The translations under genes were made by a program, and so were the position numbers. This document shows positions 8,945 through 18,244 of a DNA stretch of 64,000 nucleotides, piece after piece. Source of the stretch: Pararhizobium arenae (GTDB lineage Bacteria; Pseudomonadota; Alphaproteobacteria; Rhizobiales; Rhizobiaceae). The notes below the pieces were generated by a model. The model was not told where the DNA came from and did not search any database. It saw only the letters and a program-made list of their open reading frames with translations. Location: NCBI RefSeq assembly GCF_001931685.1, contig NZ_MOOY01000012.1, positions 1 through 64,000 of the forward strand, in the 5' to 3' direction. Every line of letters starts with the position of its first letter. Position 1 is the stretch's first letter.

Positions 8945-9321
8945 ACGAAGAAGCAAACAGCAAAAACCTCATTCTCGGCTTGATCTCGACGGGCCGCGAC
9001 CGGCCGTTCGTGCGCGAGAAGCTCACACCCTCCCGTCAAGCGACGAAAACCGGCTTTGACAATGCCGCATCGTCAAAGCCGGAGGCACGGCAAACGCAGT
9101 TCCGCGACCTCGTGGCCAAGGGGGAGAGCCGCGATCCCATCGCCGGCAAACGGTACCGCGACGCAGAGAAGATCACGACCGGTATCCGTATCCGCGCCGA
9201 TGTCCATAAGACGCTGAAGATCCTCGCGGCCATCGAGCGGCGCAAATTCAATTCCTACATCGAGGAAGCGATTGACGACTATCTCGTGAAGATCGCGGAG
9301 CGAATCCCAGAAATTTCCTGA
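8941..9321 (+). CDS. Ribbon-helix-helix protein, VirC2-like partner
   Basis: A 126-residue basic protein whose C-terminal part, TTGIRIRADVHKTLKILAAI and RKFNSYIEEAIDDYLVKIAE, has the strand-helix-helix pattern of RHH DNA-binding proteins. The first 70 residues look unstructured and rich in charged residues. It overlaps the VirC1-like ATPase by 4 bp. VirC2, partner of VirC1, is also a C-terminal RHH protein but longer (about 200 residues), so this may be a shorter relative or the CopG/ParB-like partner of a partition ATPase. The repeats at 8002-8190 are its plausible target. Confidence 0.7.
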   Translation: MNEEANSKNLILGLISTGRDRPFVREKLTPSRQATKTGFDNAASSKPEARQTQFRDLVAKGESRDPIAGKRYRDAEKITTGIRIRADVHKTLKILAAIERRKFNSYIEEAIDDYLVKIAERIPEIS

Positions 9322-9341
9322 CACCGACGGAAGGCAAACGG

Positions 9342-10556
9342 TCATGCACTTCGCTTCTCGCCGCTGCCATTGGCCCTCAGCGCTGCCATCAGCATAGGTC
9401 CCAGCCCGAATTCGCCTCGCGCTGCTTTGCGTGTTAGGTCACGGAGGTAGCCGCCGGGCGAATTGATGTGCCCGGCGCGCTCCAGGATGCAGGCAGCGGC
9501 AACCGCGGCGTTTTCAGGCCCCATCACTTCGCACGCTTCCTGATAGGCGGACGGGCTGACACCTAGCATCGACCGAACCGTGACGGCCGCCGCCATTAAA
9601 TCGCGCCAGGTCTCAATCCGGCCACCCAACGCGTAGTCGGCGATCTGAGGACAGGCCCTCAACACCAACGGCAACGGAAATGCCTTCAACGGTTCGGCAG
9701 TCCGTTTGGTTTTTTGGCTCAAGATCTCGCCCTGCTCTTCTTCTGAGCTAGGTTCAAGTTCACGGAGGGATTCTGGTTTTGAATTCTGTATGTGACACCC
9801 ATGATGGATGTCATTGGCGTCCTTTTTTTCTGCTTTTAACTGAGTTTCCAGTTGGTTGATGATCTCCTCACGCAAAAGCTCCATTTCCTCGAGCACCGCC
9901 TCGACGTCTTCGCGCCTCGGAGAACGCGGAAGGCGGGCCATAAGGGCGATGAACATGGCTTCAGTCGTCGCCCAGTCGCCGTTGGCACCCTCCTCCATGG
10001 CAGCGGAGATAAGCTTGCGCACGTCGCGACGGCACAAAGACAGCGCTTCCTTGGTCCGCTTGAAGCGGAGCCGTTCGGCAGCGGCCTGCTGGGCAAGGTT
10101 CGCGATTTCAGCGGCGCGGGCGAGCAGGGGCGCTAGACTGAAGCCGAATGCAGCCTCGATCTCACCTCCCCTACCCCGATGCGCGTAGCGTTTGCCGTTC
10201 GGGCTGTCACGTCGTTCGATCAAGCCCGCGTCTACCAGCGCCGACAGATGCCGCCGCAAGGTCGTCCCGGCTATACCATGCGCGCGCAACGACAGCTGAT
10301 TGTTCGACGGGAAAACGACCAGGCCGCCATCCTCGTCGGATAGCTCGTCGCTTGGATAAAAGCTTAATAGTGCCTGCAACAGCGTGATCGACCGGTCCTG
10401 TAGACCGAGCATATCCTTCGCCTCGCCAATGTCGTTAAACACTTTCCACTTACTGACCTTTTTGCCCCGATCGCGGTCCGCCGTCTCGAGCTGACCTCTC
10501 ACCAGGGCAAGCGTCATCGCTCGCCCGTGAGGCGTTGTTACGCGTCCAATTTGCAT
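9342..10556 (-). CDS. repC: RepC replication initiator of repABC plasmid
   Basis: The 404-residue product matches RepC throughout: VTTPHGRAMTLALVRGQLE at the start, DRSITLLQALLSFYPSDEL, SLRAHGIAGTTLRRHLSAL (winged-helix DNA-binding region), and LVLRACPQIADYALGG with RSMLGVSPSAYQEACEVMG in the C-terminal domain. RepC is the essential initiator and binds an origin inside its own gene. It is third in repABC on the minus strand, separated from repB by about 200 bp that encode the antisense RNA. The central linker is AT-rich, as expected for oriV. Full length, no defect seen. Confidence 0.96.
   Translation of the reverse strand: MQIGRVTTPHGRAMTLALVRGQLETADRDRGKKVSKWKVFNDIGEAKDMLGLQDRSITLLQALLSFYPSDELSDEDGGLVVFPSNNQLSLRAHGIAGTTLRRHLSALVDAGLIERRDSPNGKRYAHRGRGGEIEAAFGFSLAPLLARAAEIANLAQQAAAERLRFKRTKEALSLCRRDVRKLISAAMEEGANGDWATTEAMFIALMARLPRSPRREDVEAVLEEMELLREEIINQLETQLKAEKKDANDIHHGCHIQNSKPESLRELEPSSEEEQGEILSQKTKRTAEPLKAFPLPLVLRACPQIADYALGGRIETWRDLMAAAVTVRSMLGVSPSAYQEACEVMGPENAAVAAACILERAGHINSPGGYLRDLTRKAARGEFGLGPMLMAALRANGSGEKRSA
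9700..9860. other. oriV: Putative replication origin (oriV) inside repC
   Basis: This stretch of repC has markedly more A+T than the rest (runs such as TTTTTTCTGC around 9825-9838) and encodes a charged linker. In repABC plasmids the origin has been mapped to such an AT-rich part of repC. Exact borders are not visible. Confidence 0.5.
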
Positions 10557-10615
10557 TTTCCTTCACCTCTCAGAAGGCAAAAGAAATCTACTCACCAAAA
10601 CGGCGCCAAAAACTC

Positions 10616-10701
10616 TTGACAGTGATTCGTGGAAATGCGATTCTCTGGTTGCTTAGTTCAGAGGAAGACTTCCACGGCGGTATCGCTTTGGGGGTCTTTT
10701 T
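10616..10701 (+). ncRNA. Counter-transcribed antisense RNA of repABC (incA-alpha/RepE type)
   Basis: On the strand opposite repABC there is TTGACA (10616-10621), a 17-base spacer and GATTCT (10639-10644). Then come two hairpins: CTCTG (10643-10647) with CAGAG (10659-10663), and AGACTTCC (10666-10673) with GGGGGTCT (10690-10697), which pairs with two G-U wobbles and is followed by a T-run. This is the known layout of the small RNA in the repB-repC gap that limits RepC and sets copy number and incompatibility. The start near 10645-10651 is estimated from the -10 box. Confidence 0.85.
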
Positions 10702-10755
10702 CTTTTGCGGCGGTCTCTCCTTTCGACCAGTTGATCTTCTCGGCCCACCTCCCGC

Positions 10756-11760
10756 TTACTGCGAGAGATCGGCCGCGTTGAACTCACGCATCAGTTCGGG
10801 CATTCGTTCTGCCAACCACCGTGCGAAAACCTGCTCCTTCTTCGGGATCGTCACGATCGTCCCCGAAGCAGTCGATTTCATTCGTCCAAAGATGCGCTCG
10901 CCAATTGCAAAATCGAGATCTTCTTCTTGGGCATCTTTGTTTGCGGTAGACACCGGCGAGAGCATCGCTCGCATCGCCTGGGTGATACGCCCAGCGCCGT
11001 CTGCCTGTTGAAACTCTGCCGTAGCTATGATTTTCCGAACGGTGTCAGCCTGACGCGCGTCCTTCAGCAGCTCTGCAAACGCAGTCCATTTCGGGCGGCC
11101 AACGGGCTGTGCACGACCGATGGCGAATATGATATCTTGCGGGATGACAGATGTTACGCGGAACATTTGCGAGACCGAGACTTCAGATAGACCCATGATC
11201 GAAGCGATTTCACGTTGAGAAATGCCGCTGTTTTTCAGTTGCACCGCCCACATGGCCTTTTCGATCCAGCTGAGATCCTCCCGTGGGCCGTTTTCGAGCG
11301 TCTGCTCCTCGATCAACTGACGGTCGGTCAGGAGACGCACATAGGCCTTGATCTTGATGGTTTCGGGACGCTCCGATTCCGCCATAATCGCCAATATGGC
11401 ATCCCGCCTGCGACGTCCATATGCAAGTTGATAGCGGTCACTCTCAGTTGGATGCGGCCGCACGAGAACTGGAATTCTCTGGCCTTCAGTGGCTATCGAG
11501 ACCTTCAGCGCCTCGAATTTTTCATCGGCTTGCGCATCGTAGTCGAACCTGTCCTTAAAGGGCGAAACCTCTACCTTTGTGGGATCGAGGGAAAGGATGA
11601 CGTCTTCGCTGAGATGGGAAAGCGCCCTTCCTACATTGGAAATGACGGGCGACGAGTGACGACGAATAAGGCCAATCGGCTCCGTCCCATCGCCTAAAGG
11701 AACCGCATCACCGCGATTCTCGGCATCCGCGGCCATCCGCTGGAGAATGCTTTTTTTCAT
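10756..11760 (-). CDS. repB: RepB, ParB-family plasmid partition protein
   Basis: The 334-residue product has a ParB N-terminal domain (SIATEGQRIPVLVRPHP, residues 85-105, then YGRRRRDAIL with arginines typical of the CTP-binding box), followed by a helix-turn-helix (ISQREIASIMGLSEVSVSQM, about 175-195) and a C-terminal dimerisation part. RepB binds parS palindromes and, with RepA, moves plasmid copies to the cell poles; with RepA it also represses the operon. Its ATG overlaps the repA stop (ATGA). The likely binding sites are at 13136-13151 and 13207-13222. Confidence 0.95.
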   Translation of the reverse strand: MKKSILQRMAADAENRGDAVPLGDGTEPIGLIRRHSSPVISNVGRALSHLSEDVILSLDPTKVEVSPFKDRFDYDAQADEKFEALKVSIATEGQRIPVLVRPHPTESDRYQLAYGRRRRDAILAIMAESERPETIKIKAYVRLLTDRQLIEEQTLENGPREDLSWIEKAMWAVQLKNSGISQREIASIMGLSEVSVSQMFRVTSVIPQDIIFAIGRAQPVGRPKWTAFAELLKDARQADTVRKIIATAEFQQADGAGRITQAMRAMLSPVSTANKDAQEEDLDFAIGERIFGRMKSTASGTIVTIPKKEQVFARWLAERMPELMREFNAADLSQ

Positions 11761-12971
11761 GCACTACGCCCCCAAACTTTATGGATGAGTTCAAGGATTT
11801 CAAAATTGACACGGTCGGCACTTTCAATAGCTCTTTTAAGCGCCTCTCGACCGACCTCGCCTGTTTCAAGTTCGTAAAGCGTCTTTTTGGCCACTGCCGC
11901 ACCGGCGATAGCGGTGGACTCGAGTGCATCTGCAACGAGAACTTCGCTTCCAAAAAGGCGTCGCATGACACCCGACATGTATTTCTGCGGTCCGTCGTTG
12001 GGGTTTACGCGTGTCAGCAAGAAGCGGAAAAAGTCATGATCGAACCGCGCGCCGAACTGCGCCAATGTTTCGGCAAGGTCGGAAATCATGATGAGAAACT
12101 GGTTGCACGATGCAACGTCGAGCATCGCAGGATGCACGGTGATGATCATGGAAGTCGCTGCATAGAGTGCTGCGAGCGTTGAGTAGCCAAGCGACGGGGG
12201 CGTGTCGAGAATAACGACGTCATATCGATCCTCCACGCGTGCTATCGCATTGTTGAGGCGCTCGAAGAACAATCCGAGGTCATCACGATTTTTCTGCGTG
12301 AGATAGGAAGGCGTGTCGAACTCGAAGTCCATTAGTTCGAGGTTTCCCGGCACTAGATCGACACCCGGGAAGTAAGTCGTCCGAATGACGTCTGCAAGCG
12401 AACGCCGGTCGTTGTCGTACCGAATCGCCGCATAGGCGGTCTCATTCTCGCCTAGATCAAATTCCGGCTGGATACCGAACAAAGCCGTCATCGACGCCTG
12501 GGGGTCAAGATCAATGCAGAGAACGCGATAACCTTGAAGTCCCAGGAAATGGGCGAGATGGATAGATGTTGTCGTCTTGGAGCTTCCACCTTTAAAATTC
12601 GCCGTGGCGATTACCTGTAGTTTCTCTCCAGCACGCCTATGAGGCAGAAGAGATTGAGCTTCGTCCGGCCGTAGCTCCGCGAGAAACGTGCGCAGCTCTT
12701 TCACCTGCTCCACCGTATAGGTACGACGATTGTTGTCCGCCCGTTCAGGTACGGGCCCCTTTCCCTCGATCGTGAGATTCCGCAAGGTGCTTTCCGGAAC
12801 CTTCAGCAATCGCGCGAGGTCGGTGGTGGAGAATGTACGTGCGAACGTTTTCCTGGCGGTCGGCGGATAAAAGCCTTCTCGCATTTCATGCAATTCCGCC
12901 GACAGCTTCGATGTGTAGCTGCTAATCTTCGATGCGGTATCGGTGACGCTCCGAGAAGCCGGTTGAAGCAT
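11757..12971 (-). CDS. repA: RepA, ParA-family plasmid partition ATPase
   Basis: The 404-residue product has an N-terminal winged helix-turn-helix (FSTTDLARLLKVPESTLRNL, residues about 48-67), then the deviant Walker A box NFKGGSSKTTTS, CIDLDPQASMTALFG and VILDTPPSLGYS. This is the RepA architecture of repABC plasmids: an ATPase that drives segregation and, in its ADP/ATP-bound form, represses its own promoter. It is the first gene of the operon, translationally coupled to repB. The operon promoter should lie in 12972-13130, next to two parS-like palindromes. Confidence 0.96.
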   Translation of the reverse strand: MLQPASRSVTDTASKISSYTSKLSAELHEMREGFYPPTARKTFARTFSTTDLARLLKVPESTLRNLTIEGKGPVPERADNNRRTYTVEQVKELRTFLAELRPDEAQSLLPHRRAGEKLQVIATANFKGGSSKTTTSIHLAHFLGLQGYRVLCIDLDPQASMTALFGIQPEFDLGENETAYAAIRYDNDRRSLADVIRTTYFPGVDLVPGNLELMDFEFDTPSYLTQKNRDDLGLFFERLNNAIARVEDRYDVVILDTPPSLGYSTLAALYAATSMIITVHPAMLDVASCNQFLIMISDLAETLAQFGARFDHDFFRFLLTRVNPNDGPQKYMSGVMRRLFGSEVLVADALESTAIAGAAVAKKTLYELETGEVGREALKRAIESADRVNFEILELIHKVWGRSA

Positions 12972-13135
12972 TTATTCCTCTTGACGGTTTAGGACGCAAT
13001 ACGCGCTCGTTTCCGTCATGGATGCATGACAGGCTCCGATTCTTCAAGGCGTTTTTCGTAGATGGGCCTTTAATGCACATGTCGGTTAATACGCCAACCT
13101 CCAGCGGTGATCGCGTCAGCACACTCGGGTGCAGA

Positions 13136-13151
13136 CTTAACAGCTGTTAAG
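13136..13151. other. parS: parS-like centromere palindrome 1
   Basis: CTTAACAGCTGTTAAG is a perfect 16-bp palindrome about 165 bp upstream of repA. It fits the core of the 16-bp repABC parS consensus (TTnnCnGCnGnnAA inside), differing at the outer bases. A second copy lies 71 bp away. Confidence 0.8.
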
Positions 13152-13206
13152 CCCAGCCGACGATCGTTTGGATGCGGTCACGGACCAACGTTCCTGGGTC
13201 GAACAA

Positions 13207-13222
13207 CTTAACAGCTGTTAAG
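13207..13222. other. parS: parS-like centromere palindrome 2
   Basis: An identical copy of the 16-bp palindrome, here extended to 18 bp (ACTTAACAGCTGTTAAGT, 13206-13223). Two identical sites in tandem upstream of repA are what a RepB partition complex would load on. Confidence 0.8.
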
Positions 13223-15800
13223 TCACTCAGCCCAGAAAGCGCTAAGGACCGCGCGCTGGTCCAATTCACTGCTCTGGCAGCCTCATTTTGGGAGAAGGAT
13301 AGGAAATCGGCGAAGGCGAAAACGAACCTCATCCATTCCTCATTGTGGGGGTGTTTGAGAAACGGAGCTGCGCCCGTACAGCATTGGAAAGAATGAAAAG
13401 ACGACTAGCACCCTTTAACAAACGAACCGGCCAATCCAACCGGCATAGTCAGAGGAAAATCGGAAAGAAACGTAGACGCCTTGGGGCTCCACCTCAATCG
13501 TCGCGCCCATGGAACGATCTGCGATTCAAGATTTTGGCGCCCCGCCGAGCAGCTTACTCTGGCGTTTGCCATTGTCGGATCGGACAGGATCGTTCGCAAG
13601 GATGAGCTCATCAGCGGCTCCTCGCCGTGAAGTGCGAGATTCGAAGCAATAGGGAGACCCGCAGGAGGTAATTGATCTCGCAGAGGATGCACGAGAAGGC
13701 TGCAGCCCAAAGAGAGAAACGCTTAACGTTCGCAACCACCTCTTCCAGCACCATGATGGGCGCGAAGGCGGTTATGGTCTCGCTCAGCGTGGTGTGTCGA
13801 GATGAGGCAATGACACGAACCCCCAGCGCCTGAGGGGTCGTGCATGTAGCGGCAGGTTGCGGAAAGCTTCACTCCGGGTTCGAAAACGGGCGAGGTCATG
13901 GGGATCCATGAGGCGGGGAGGGCCGCAGAGCTTGTTCCAATCCAGGCGAAGCAAGGCGGGTGGCCGGGAAAAAGTAGCCCGTGCCGGAAACTGCGCGACC
14001 TCCCGCAGCCGATAACTCGGCTGCCTTTACAGACTCGCCGTTCCGGCACCGGCTATCATCAACGTAGAACGGTTACACGCCATCATCGCGCTGGCACCGC
14101 CGACCGACCGAGGTCTGTCCCGACGTTCCGAGATGCCTACATTTTTTTTGCTTTGAAGATTGCCCCATATCGCCAATGCGAAGGAAACGATCCTGGCTCG
14201 TTGGATCGGGGGGGTGAACCGACAGGATGCGGAGCAACGATCGAACTGAGCAAGCGGCGCTTAGCACAGCTGGCGTCTAGACATCACTGGCGAGTATCGG
14301 AGAAATCAGCATCGCGCCGTCCTGCGGCCGAAATGTCAGGAATTCTCGATGCGCGAGAGCGGAGGACGGTAGCCGCGGGAGGCACAGTGTAGCGGCCCGA
14401 AGGGGAAGCCGGGACCGACTACCGTCGCTCGTAGCGCTCCGCTTGTTTTGGGGCGGGCAGGGGATTTCGATAGGTGTGGCGTCGGGCGTTCGTCGACCTG
14501 GAGCGAACCGCTCGATGGGCCAGACCCAGGTAAGTAGAGAGACTCCCGCCCGCCGTCATTGACCTCACAGCTCCCCTCAGCGCGGACTCTGGGCTCGATC
14601 GCATATGGTCGACGATCACTTGTTCAGTCGGCAACCAACGGAATCGACGGAAACGGCCTAAACCGGCTCTGCGCGCGCATTGAGTGCGGCCGACCGGGCG
14701 GGCGGTGGCCGACTAAGCGATCGAAGAAGATCACCATCATCAAAAACACGATTGTTCTTCACACCGGTCCTGAAAACCCGTCAGCGCTATTGAGGGCGGG
14801 TCCCCTCCGCGCGGCTACCGCTCTCCCCCGGTTGAGTACCGAGGGCACGTCGCGGCAACTGTGAAAAAAAGTCCCTCGCCCGAGCCTCCGGCCGACGCAT
14901 CAGTAATGCAATTTGCCTCATTCTATAAGGTTATTTTGGAAGCGCTCGCTGCTTTTATCGACGAGATGCTATTTGGCCTGCCCACATAAGTTCATTGTGA
15001 TTTCCTCGGCCGACGACAGGAGGGGAGGGCTTTAACGCTCCTCTCGCACCAAAAGGCGTTTGTTAGGTGCGGGTTCGAAGCGGTTATTGGCACTGGTGCC
15101 CGTCACCCGGGGAGGAGAGGCCGGCATGAGATTATCGGATGAAAGCACGCTTCCGGTGAACGAAATGGCTCGTAGCCGTAGCCAACCTCCGCCAGCGCAA
15201 AACCATGTCGGCATGGTTAAGGGCACGTAGTGTTTAGCTTCTGCTGAGTGTGCCGCCTTCGTTGAAGAGGATGAAGGTGGAAAGCTCGGTCATGGTCTGT
15301 TGCCTGAGTTTGCGTTTTCCAAAAGGTGCGCCCTCAGGCGAATGCACCCTCCCTAGCGGCCGTCGTTCAAGTCAAGGATCGAGGCGAGAAAATGATGACG
15401 CGCCGGAGGCGATGGTCCCGCATCCCAGTGCGCCATTGAGTGTTTCTCCGCCCAAACAATCGAGCAACTTCGAGGGGAGGGCTCCGCGTCATCGCCCCCC
15501 CGACGATACGCTGACAAAATATTGTGATCGACACGGCGGGTGAGCCAGACGAACTGTCGTCCTGATCTGTGTCATGGGGGGAGATTAGCTCGAGGGATTG
15601 GGTATGGGCACCCTTCATCCTGGCTCGCGCCGCTCAATGCGGCAAGGGGCAGGCAATGGGCGGCAAGTCTCCTTCATGAACCCAAGCGGGACGTGAGGAG
15701 GAGAGAGGGGAGGGGAGGGGAGGGGGGAGCGATGCGTCGCCGCTACGCCGACGGCGCATCCGGCTTCTATTTCGCCTTCAGCGCCGTCACCCATTCACCG
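13223..15800. other. Gene-poor region, no supported gene
   Basis: About 2.6 kb between parS and 15.8 kb carries only short open frames on both strands, none with a recognisable family, good start signal or conserved motif. It may hold decayed genes. The one notable structure is the G-run cluster at 15707-15727. Confidence 0.55.
15707..15727 (+). repeat. G-run cluster, candidate G-quadruplex
   Basis: Four uninterrupted G-runs of 4, 4, 4 and 6 bases are separated by single A bases. Four runs of at least four G with one-base loops is among the most stable DNA quadruplex patterns known. It sits in a region without a clear gene. Confidence 0.75.
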
Positions 15801-15805
15801 AGCAA

Positions 15806-16416
15806 CTACAGGGCCTTGTTGAGTTTGATGTGATGATCGGTGCCGGTCACAGCGCGGACAAGCAGTTGTTCCGCCTTGATCGACGTCGTCGTCTCGCCTT
15901 CAGTGTCTCCGAACCGCAGCACGTGGGCAGCATCTGCCAGAATTCTCCCTTCTTCCGTGTCCATGCGTATGGCGTACCAAACCTGCGGCGCAACCAAGGT
16001 GCGTTCGGCCTTGCCGAAAATGCGTTTGTTACCTTCAATGACCTTGTGCTGTACGTCACGGGAATGGCGCACTTTAATGGCGTCAATCGTGTCGGTCTGC
16101 GCCACCAAGGAGTTCAGGCAGCGGATGCGAAAAAGCTCAGCATCAATCCGTAGGCGCTGGTTCCGTCATCACCGTTCTTCAGGAGGATCTCGCAAACGGT
16201 GTCGCCGACATTATAGACCTTGCCATCATCGACACCGCGCAGAAGGATGAGGTGCTTGGTAAAGTCGGCTTTGCCCTCGATGCGGCTGCGGGACCCCGGC
16301 AAACCATTTCGGTACATCGGGTAAGGCGGGCTTCCCGCGGCTCGTTGCGCCGCGCCTGCGCCGTCCTCACGGCGCTGCGGCTGAAAAACCAAAGCGGAAC
16401 TAAGAAGCGGCATCAT
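15806..16416 (-). pseudogene. Unrecognised gene, apparently frameshifted
   Basis: Two abutting minus-strand frames look coding: 16416-16114, ending in HLILLRGVDDGKVYNVGD then EILLKNGDDGTSAYG, and 16108-15806, reading VIEGNKRIFGKAERTLVAP and ILADAAHVLRFGDTEGE. The second frame continues upstream of its first ATG as IDAELFRIRCLNSLVAQTD, so a single product of up to about 200 residues with one frameshift near 16150 is likely. No domain is recognised. Alternatively these are two small real genes. Its neighbours are decayed DNA and a TrbM-like gene. Confidence 0.45.
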
Positions 16417-16528
16417 ATAGTTCTGACGTTGGGGCGCGATGAATGGCGTCGCGGCGGTTCATGCAAAAGAGATAATGGGCGTCCAACTAGCACCTGGAAC
16501 AGTAATCCTCCCTGAATTATTAAACGAA

Positions 16529-16564
16529 ATTGACAGACCGGGTAATATTGACAGACCGGGTAAT
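16529..16564. repeat. 18-bp tandem duplication
   Basis: ATTGACAGACCGGGTAAT occurs twice head to tail (16529-16546 and 16547-16564). The region 16417-16864 around it has no convincing gene. Confidence 0.8.
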
Positions 16565-16864
16565 TATGTCGGTTGCGTAAATCTTATTGTTGGCTCGGCC
16601 GTAGCTGCTACTGCAAACCCGGAACTCCATGGACTAGATTACCCTCACCTATATCGGCTTTGATTTGTCGAGCCTGCTTCTTGTCTGGTATCGTGACGCA
16701 TTTAATCGGTGGCGCTTTCCTCACCGTCCGCCTACCTTTTATGCCAGTGGCCACCATGACCTTTAGCATACCTGTCCGCGGAGTGACGTTGCTACATTCC
16801 CAAGCAGGGTAAGCCGATTGACAATGCGCAAAGATTTAAACCTTCCTTAACCGAACAAAACGGT

Positions 16865-17374
16865 CTATCTCTTAACCCCGAACCAATGCCGCTCGGTTCG
16901 GCCTGACGTGTCATTCTTGATGTCGAAATAGTATGGCTCTGACCTGAGCGGTCGAGAAATGGAAACCGTGTGTATACAGCCTCGCTGCCGATCAGAGTTG
17001 AAGAGACCGTGCGTGCTACCTTGGCATACGTTCACCGTCTTCACGCACAGATCATCCTCTCCGGTGAAGCCATTGCGGCCCCTGCTGTGCCCGACCCGGT
17101 AGCCTTCTGGGCACTGGGCATATCTCTCGTAGCCCGGGGCCGTCGTTCCGGCTTCCGGACAGGTCGGCCAGTCGAAACCCGGTTTCCTCATTGCAGAAAT
17201 CAGCCGGTTCATCGGTGGATGACAGGCGGGCACGCTCCTCCACGACGGATTGGAAGACGAGGCGCACAGGAGGACTTCACAACCCCACTCGCCTGCAGAA
17301 GCCGGGGAGGGGAGGCTGGCGATCGTCAGAAGCATTCCCAACATAACATAGACGGATGTGGCTTTGGCGGACAT
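16865..17374 (-). CDS. TrbM/KikA-like conjugal transfer protein, secreted
   Basis: The product (about 169 residues from the inner ATG) starts with a signal peptide (MSAKATSVYVMLGMLLTIAS to SPASAG) followed by GEWGCEVLLCASSSNPSWRS and CHPPMNRLISAM, the conserved cysteine-containing start of TrbM/KikA/MpfK proteins. The rest has further cysteines (CPEAG, CPEGYRVG, CVKTVNVC, GCIHT), suggesting disulfide bonds in the periplasm. TrbM belongs to conjugation loci of IncP-type plasmids but its exact task is unclear. Here it stands alone, without other trb genes, divergent from a small XRE regulator. An upstream start at 17404 would add ten residues before the signal peptide. Confidence 0.65.
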   Translation of the reverse strand: MSAKATSVYVMLGMLLTIASLPSPASAGEWGCEVLLCASSSNPSWRSVPACHPPMNRLISAMRKPGFDWPTCPEAGTTAPGYERYAQCPEGYRVGHSRGRNGFTGEDDLCVKTVNVCQGSTHGLFNSDRQRGCIHTVSISRPLRSEPYYFDIKNDTSGRTERHWFGVKR

Positions 17375-17404
17375 CGCAACCTTCTCATCGCACACACAGT
17401 TCAT

Positions 17405-17417
17405 AAATTATAGTTTA
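17405..17417. promoter_or_regulatory. TAAATTATAGTTT element, copy 1
   Basis: This 13-base element lies immediately before the XRE regulator start (ATG 17425) and in the promoter space of the divergent TrbM-like gene. The same 13 bases recur at 17740-17752, just after the regulator gene. Confidence 0.5.
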
Positions 17418-17424
17418 TTTTGCA

Positions 17425-17688
17425 ATGGCTAGCAAGCGTAGGAAACCTGATACTGATCTTGGCACCATGATTCTGCGAAACATGGCCATGGTCATCGAGC
17501 GCGAGCGGGAAAAACGCAGCTTGACAAAAAATGACATGGCGCGCCTTTGCGAGATCACGACGCCGTTTTATTTCGCGATTTTGAACGCGACCGCTAACCC
17601 GTCCTTGCAGGTCATAACGCGGATCAGCACAAACCTAAAAATCCCGCTGCAGGAACTGATGATGGGCGTGAAATCCAGCGACAGTTGA
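17425..17688 (+). CDS. XRE-family helix-turn-helix regulator, small
   Basis: An 87-residue protein made almost only of one helix-turn-helix domain: MAMVIEREREKRSLTKNDMA, EITTPFYFAILNATANPSLQ and RISTNLKIPLQELM, the five-helix Cro/C1 fold. The usual glutamine and serine of the recognition helix are replaced (PFYFAI), so target preference may differ from common XRE proteins. It is divergent from the TrbM-like gene, and the TAAATTATAGTTT element directly upstream is a candidate site for self-control. Confidence 0.78.
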   Translation: MASKRRKPDTDLGTMILRNMAMVIEREREKRSLTKNDMARLCEITTPFYFAILNATANPSLQVITRISTNLKIPLQELMMGVKSSDS

Positions 17689-17739
17689 ATTTGTTGTACA
17701 TTCTGCTGCGTCATCTCAGCGATGAGGTTGCGCAGAACG

Positions 17740-17752
17740 TAAATTATAGTTT
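17740..17752. promoter_or_regulatory. TAAATTATAGTTT element, copy 2
   Basis: Exact repeat of the element at 17405-17417, 335 bp away. From 17753 to 18244 no gene is recognised; a minus-strand frame ending at 17824 has no known relative. Confidence 0.45.
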
Positions 17753-18244
17753 TTTCTATTCTCCAGGCTTCATGCCAGATACGACAGGCTGTTGAAGGGA
17801 GAGGAATACTCGAAAATACCCGATCATTTCAGAGCGGCCCAGACGGCGTGCACCGTATTGTCAGCAGACCATCCGATCGGGCGCAGCGCCTTCACCGGAT
17901 CCTGCGCGTTCTTTTGACCCTCCGGTGTGAGCGTGCCGACGACTTCGCCGCGCGCCCGGAGAGGCGCGTGGTCCGACTGGACTATCTCCAGAACTGACTG
18001 AAAGACGCTCGGAGCGCAGTTTACCCGCTGAAGCGCCACAGGGTTCAGGCGATCACCGAAAGCCCGTTCGGAAGTGAGATGGAAATCAGGCCCGCCAAAA
18101 GTGAGATGTTCGGACTTTCGATGGAGGACTGGGCAGAGATGTTTTCCGATCACTGGGCGGCCATCTGCAAACAAGGTCAAACACCCGCGACGTGTTGTGG
18201 AGGAGCTAGCCAAAGTGCATCGTGCCCGCTTTGGAGGATAAGGA

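Noticed and set aside
13147-13605. Short frames on both strands next to parS
   Set aside because: They overlap the parS palindromes, have no ribosome site or known domain, and most likely are chance frames.
16439-16663. 74-codon plus-strand frame over the 18-bp tandem repeat
   Set aside because: The repeated residues come only from the DNA duplication; no start signal or similarity is seen.
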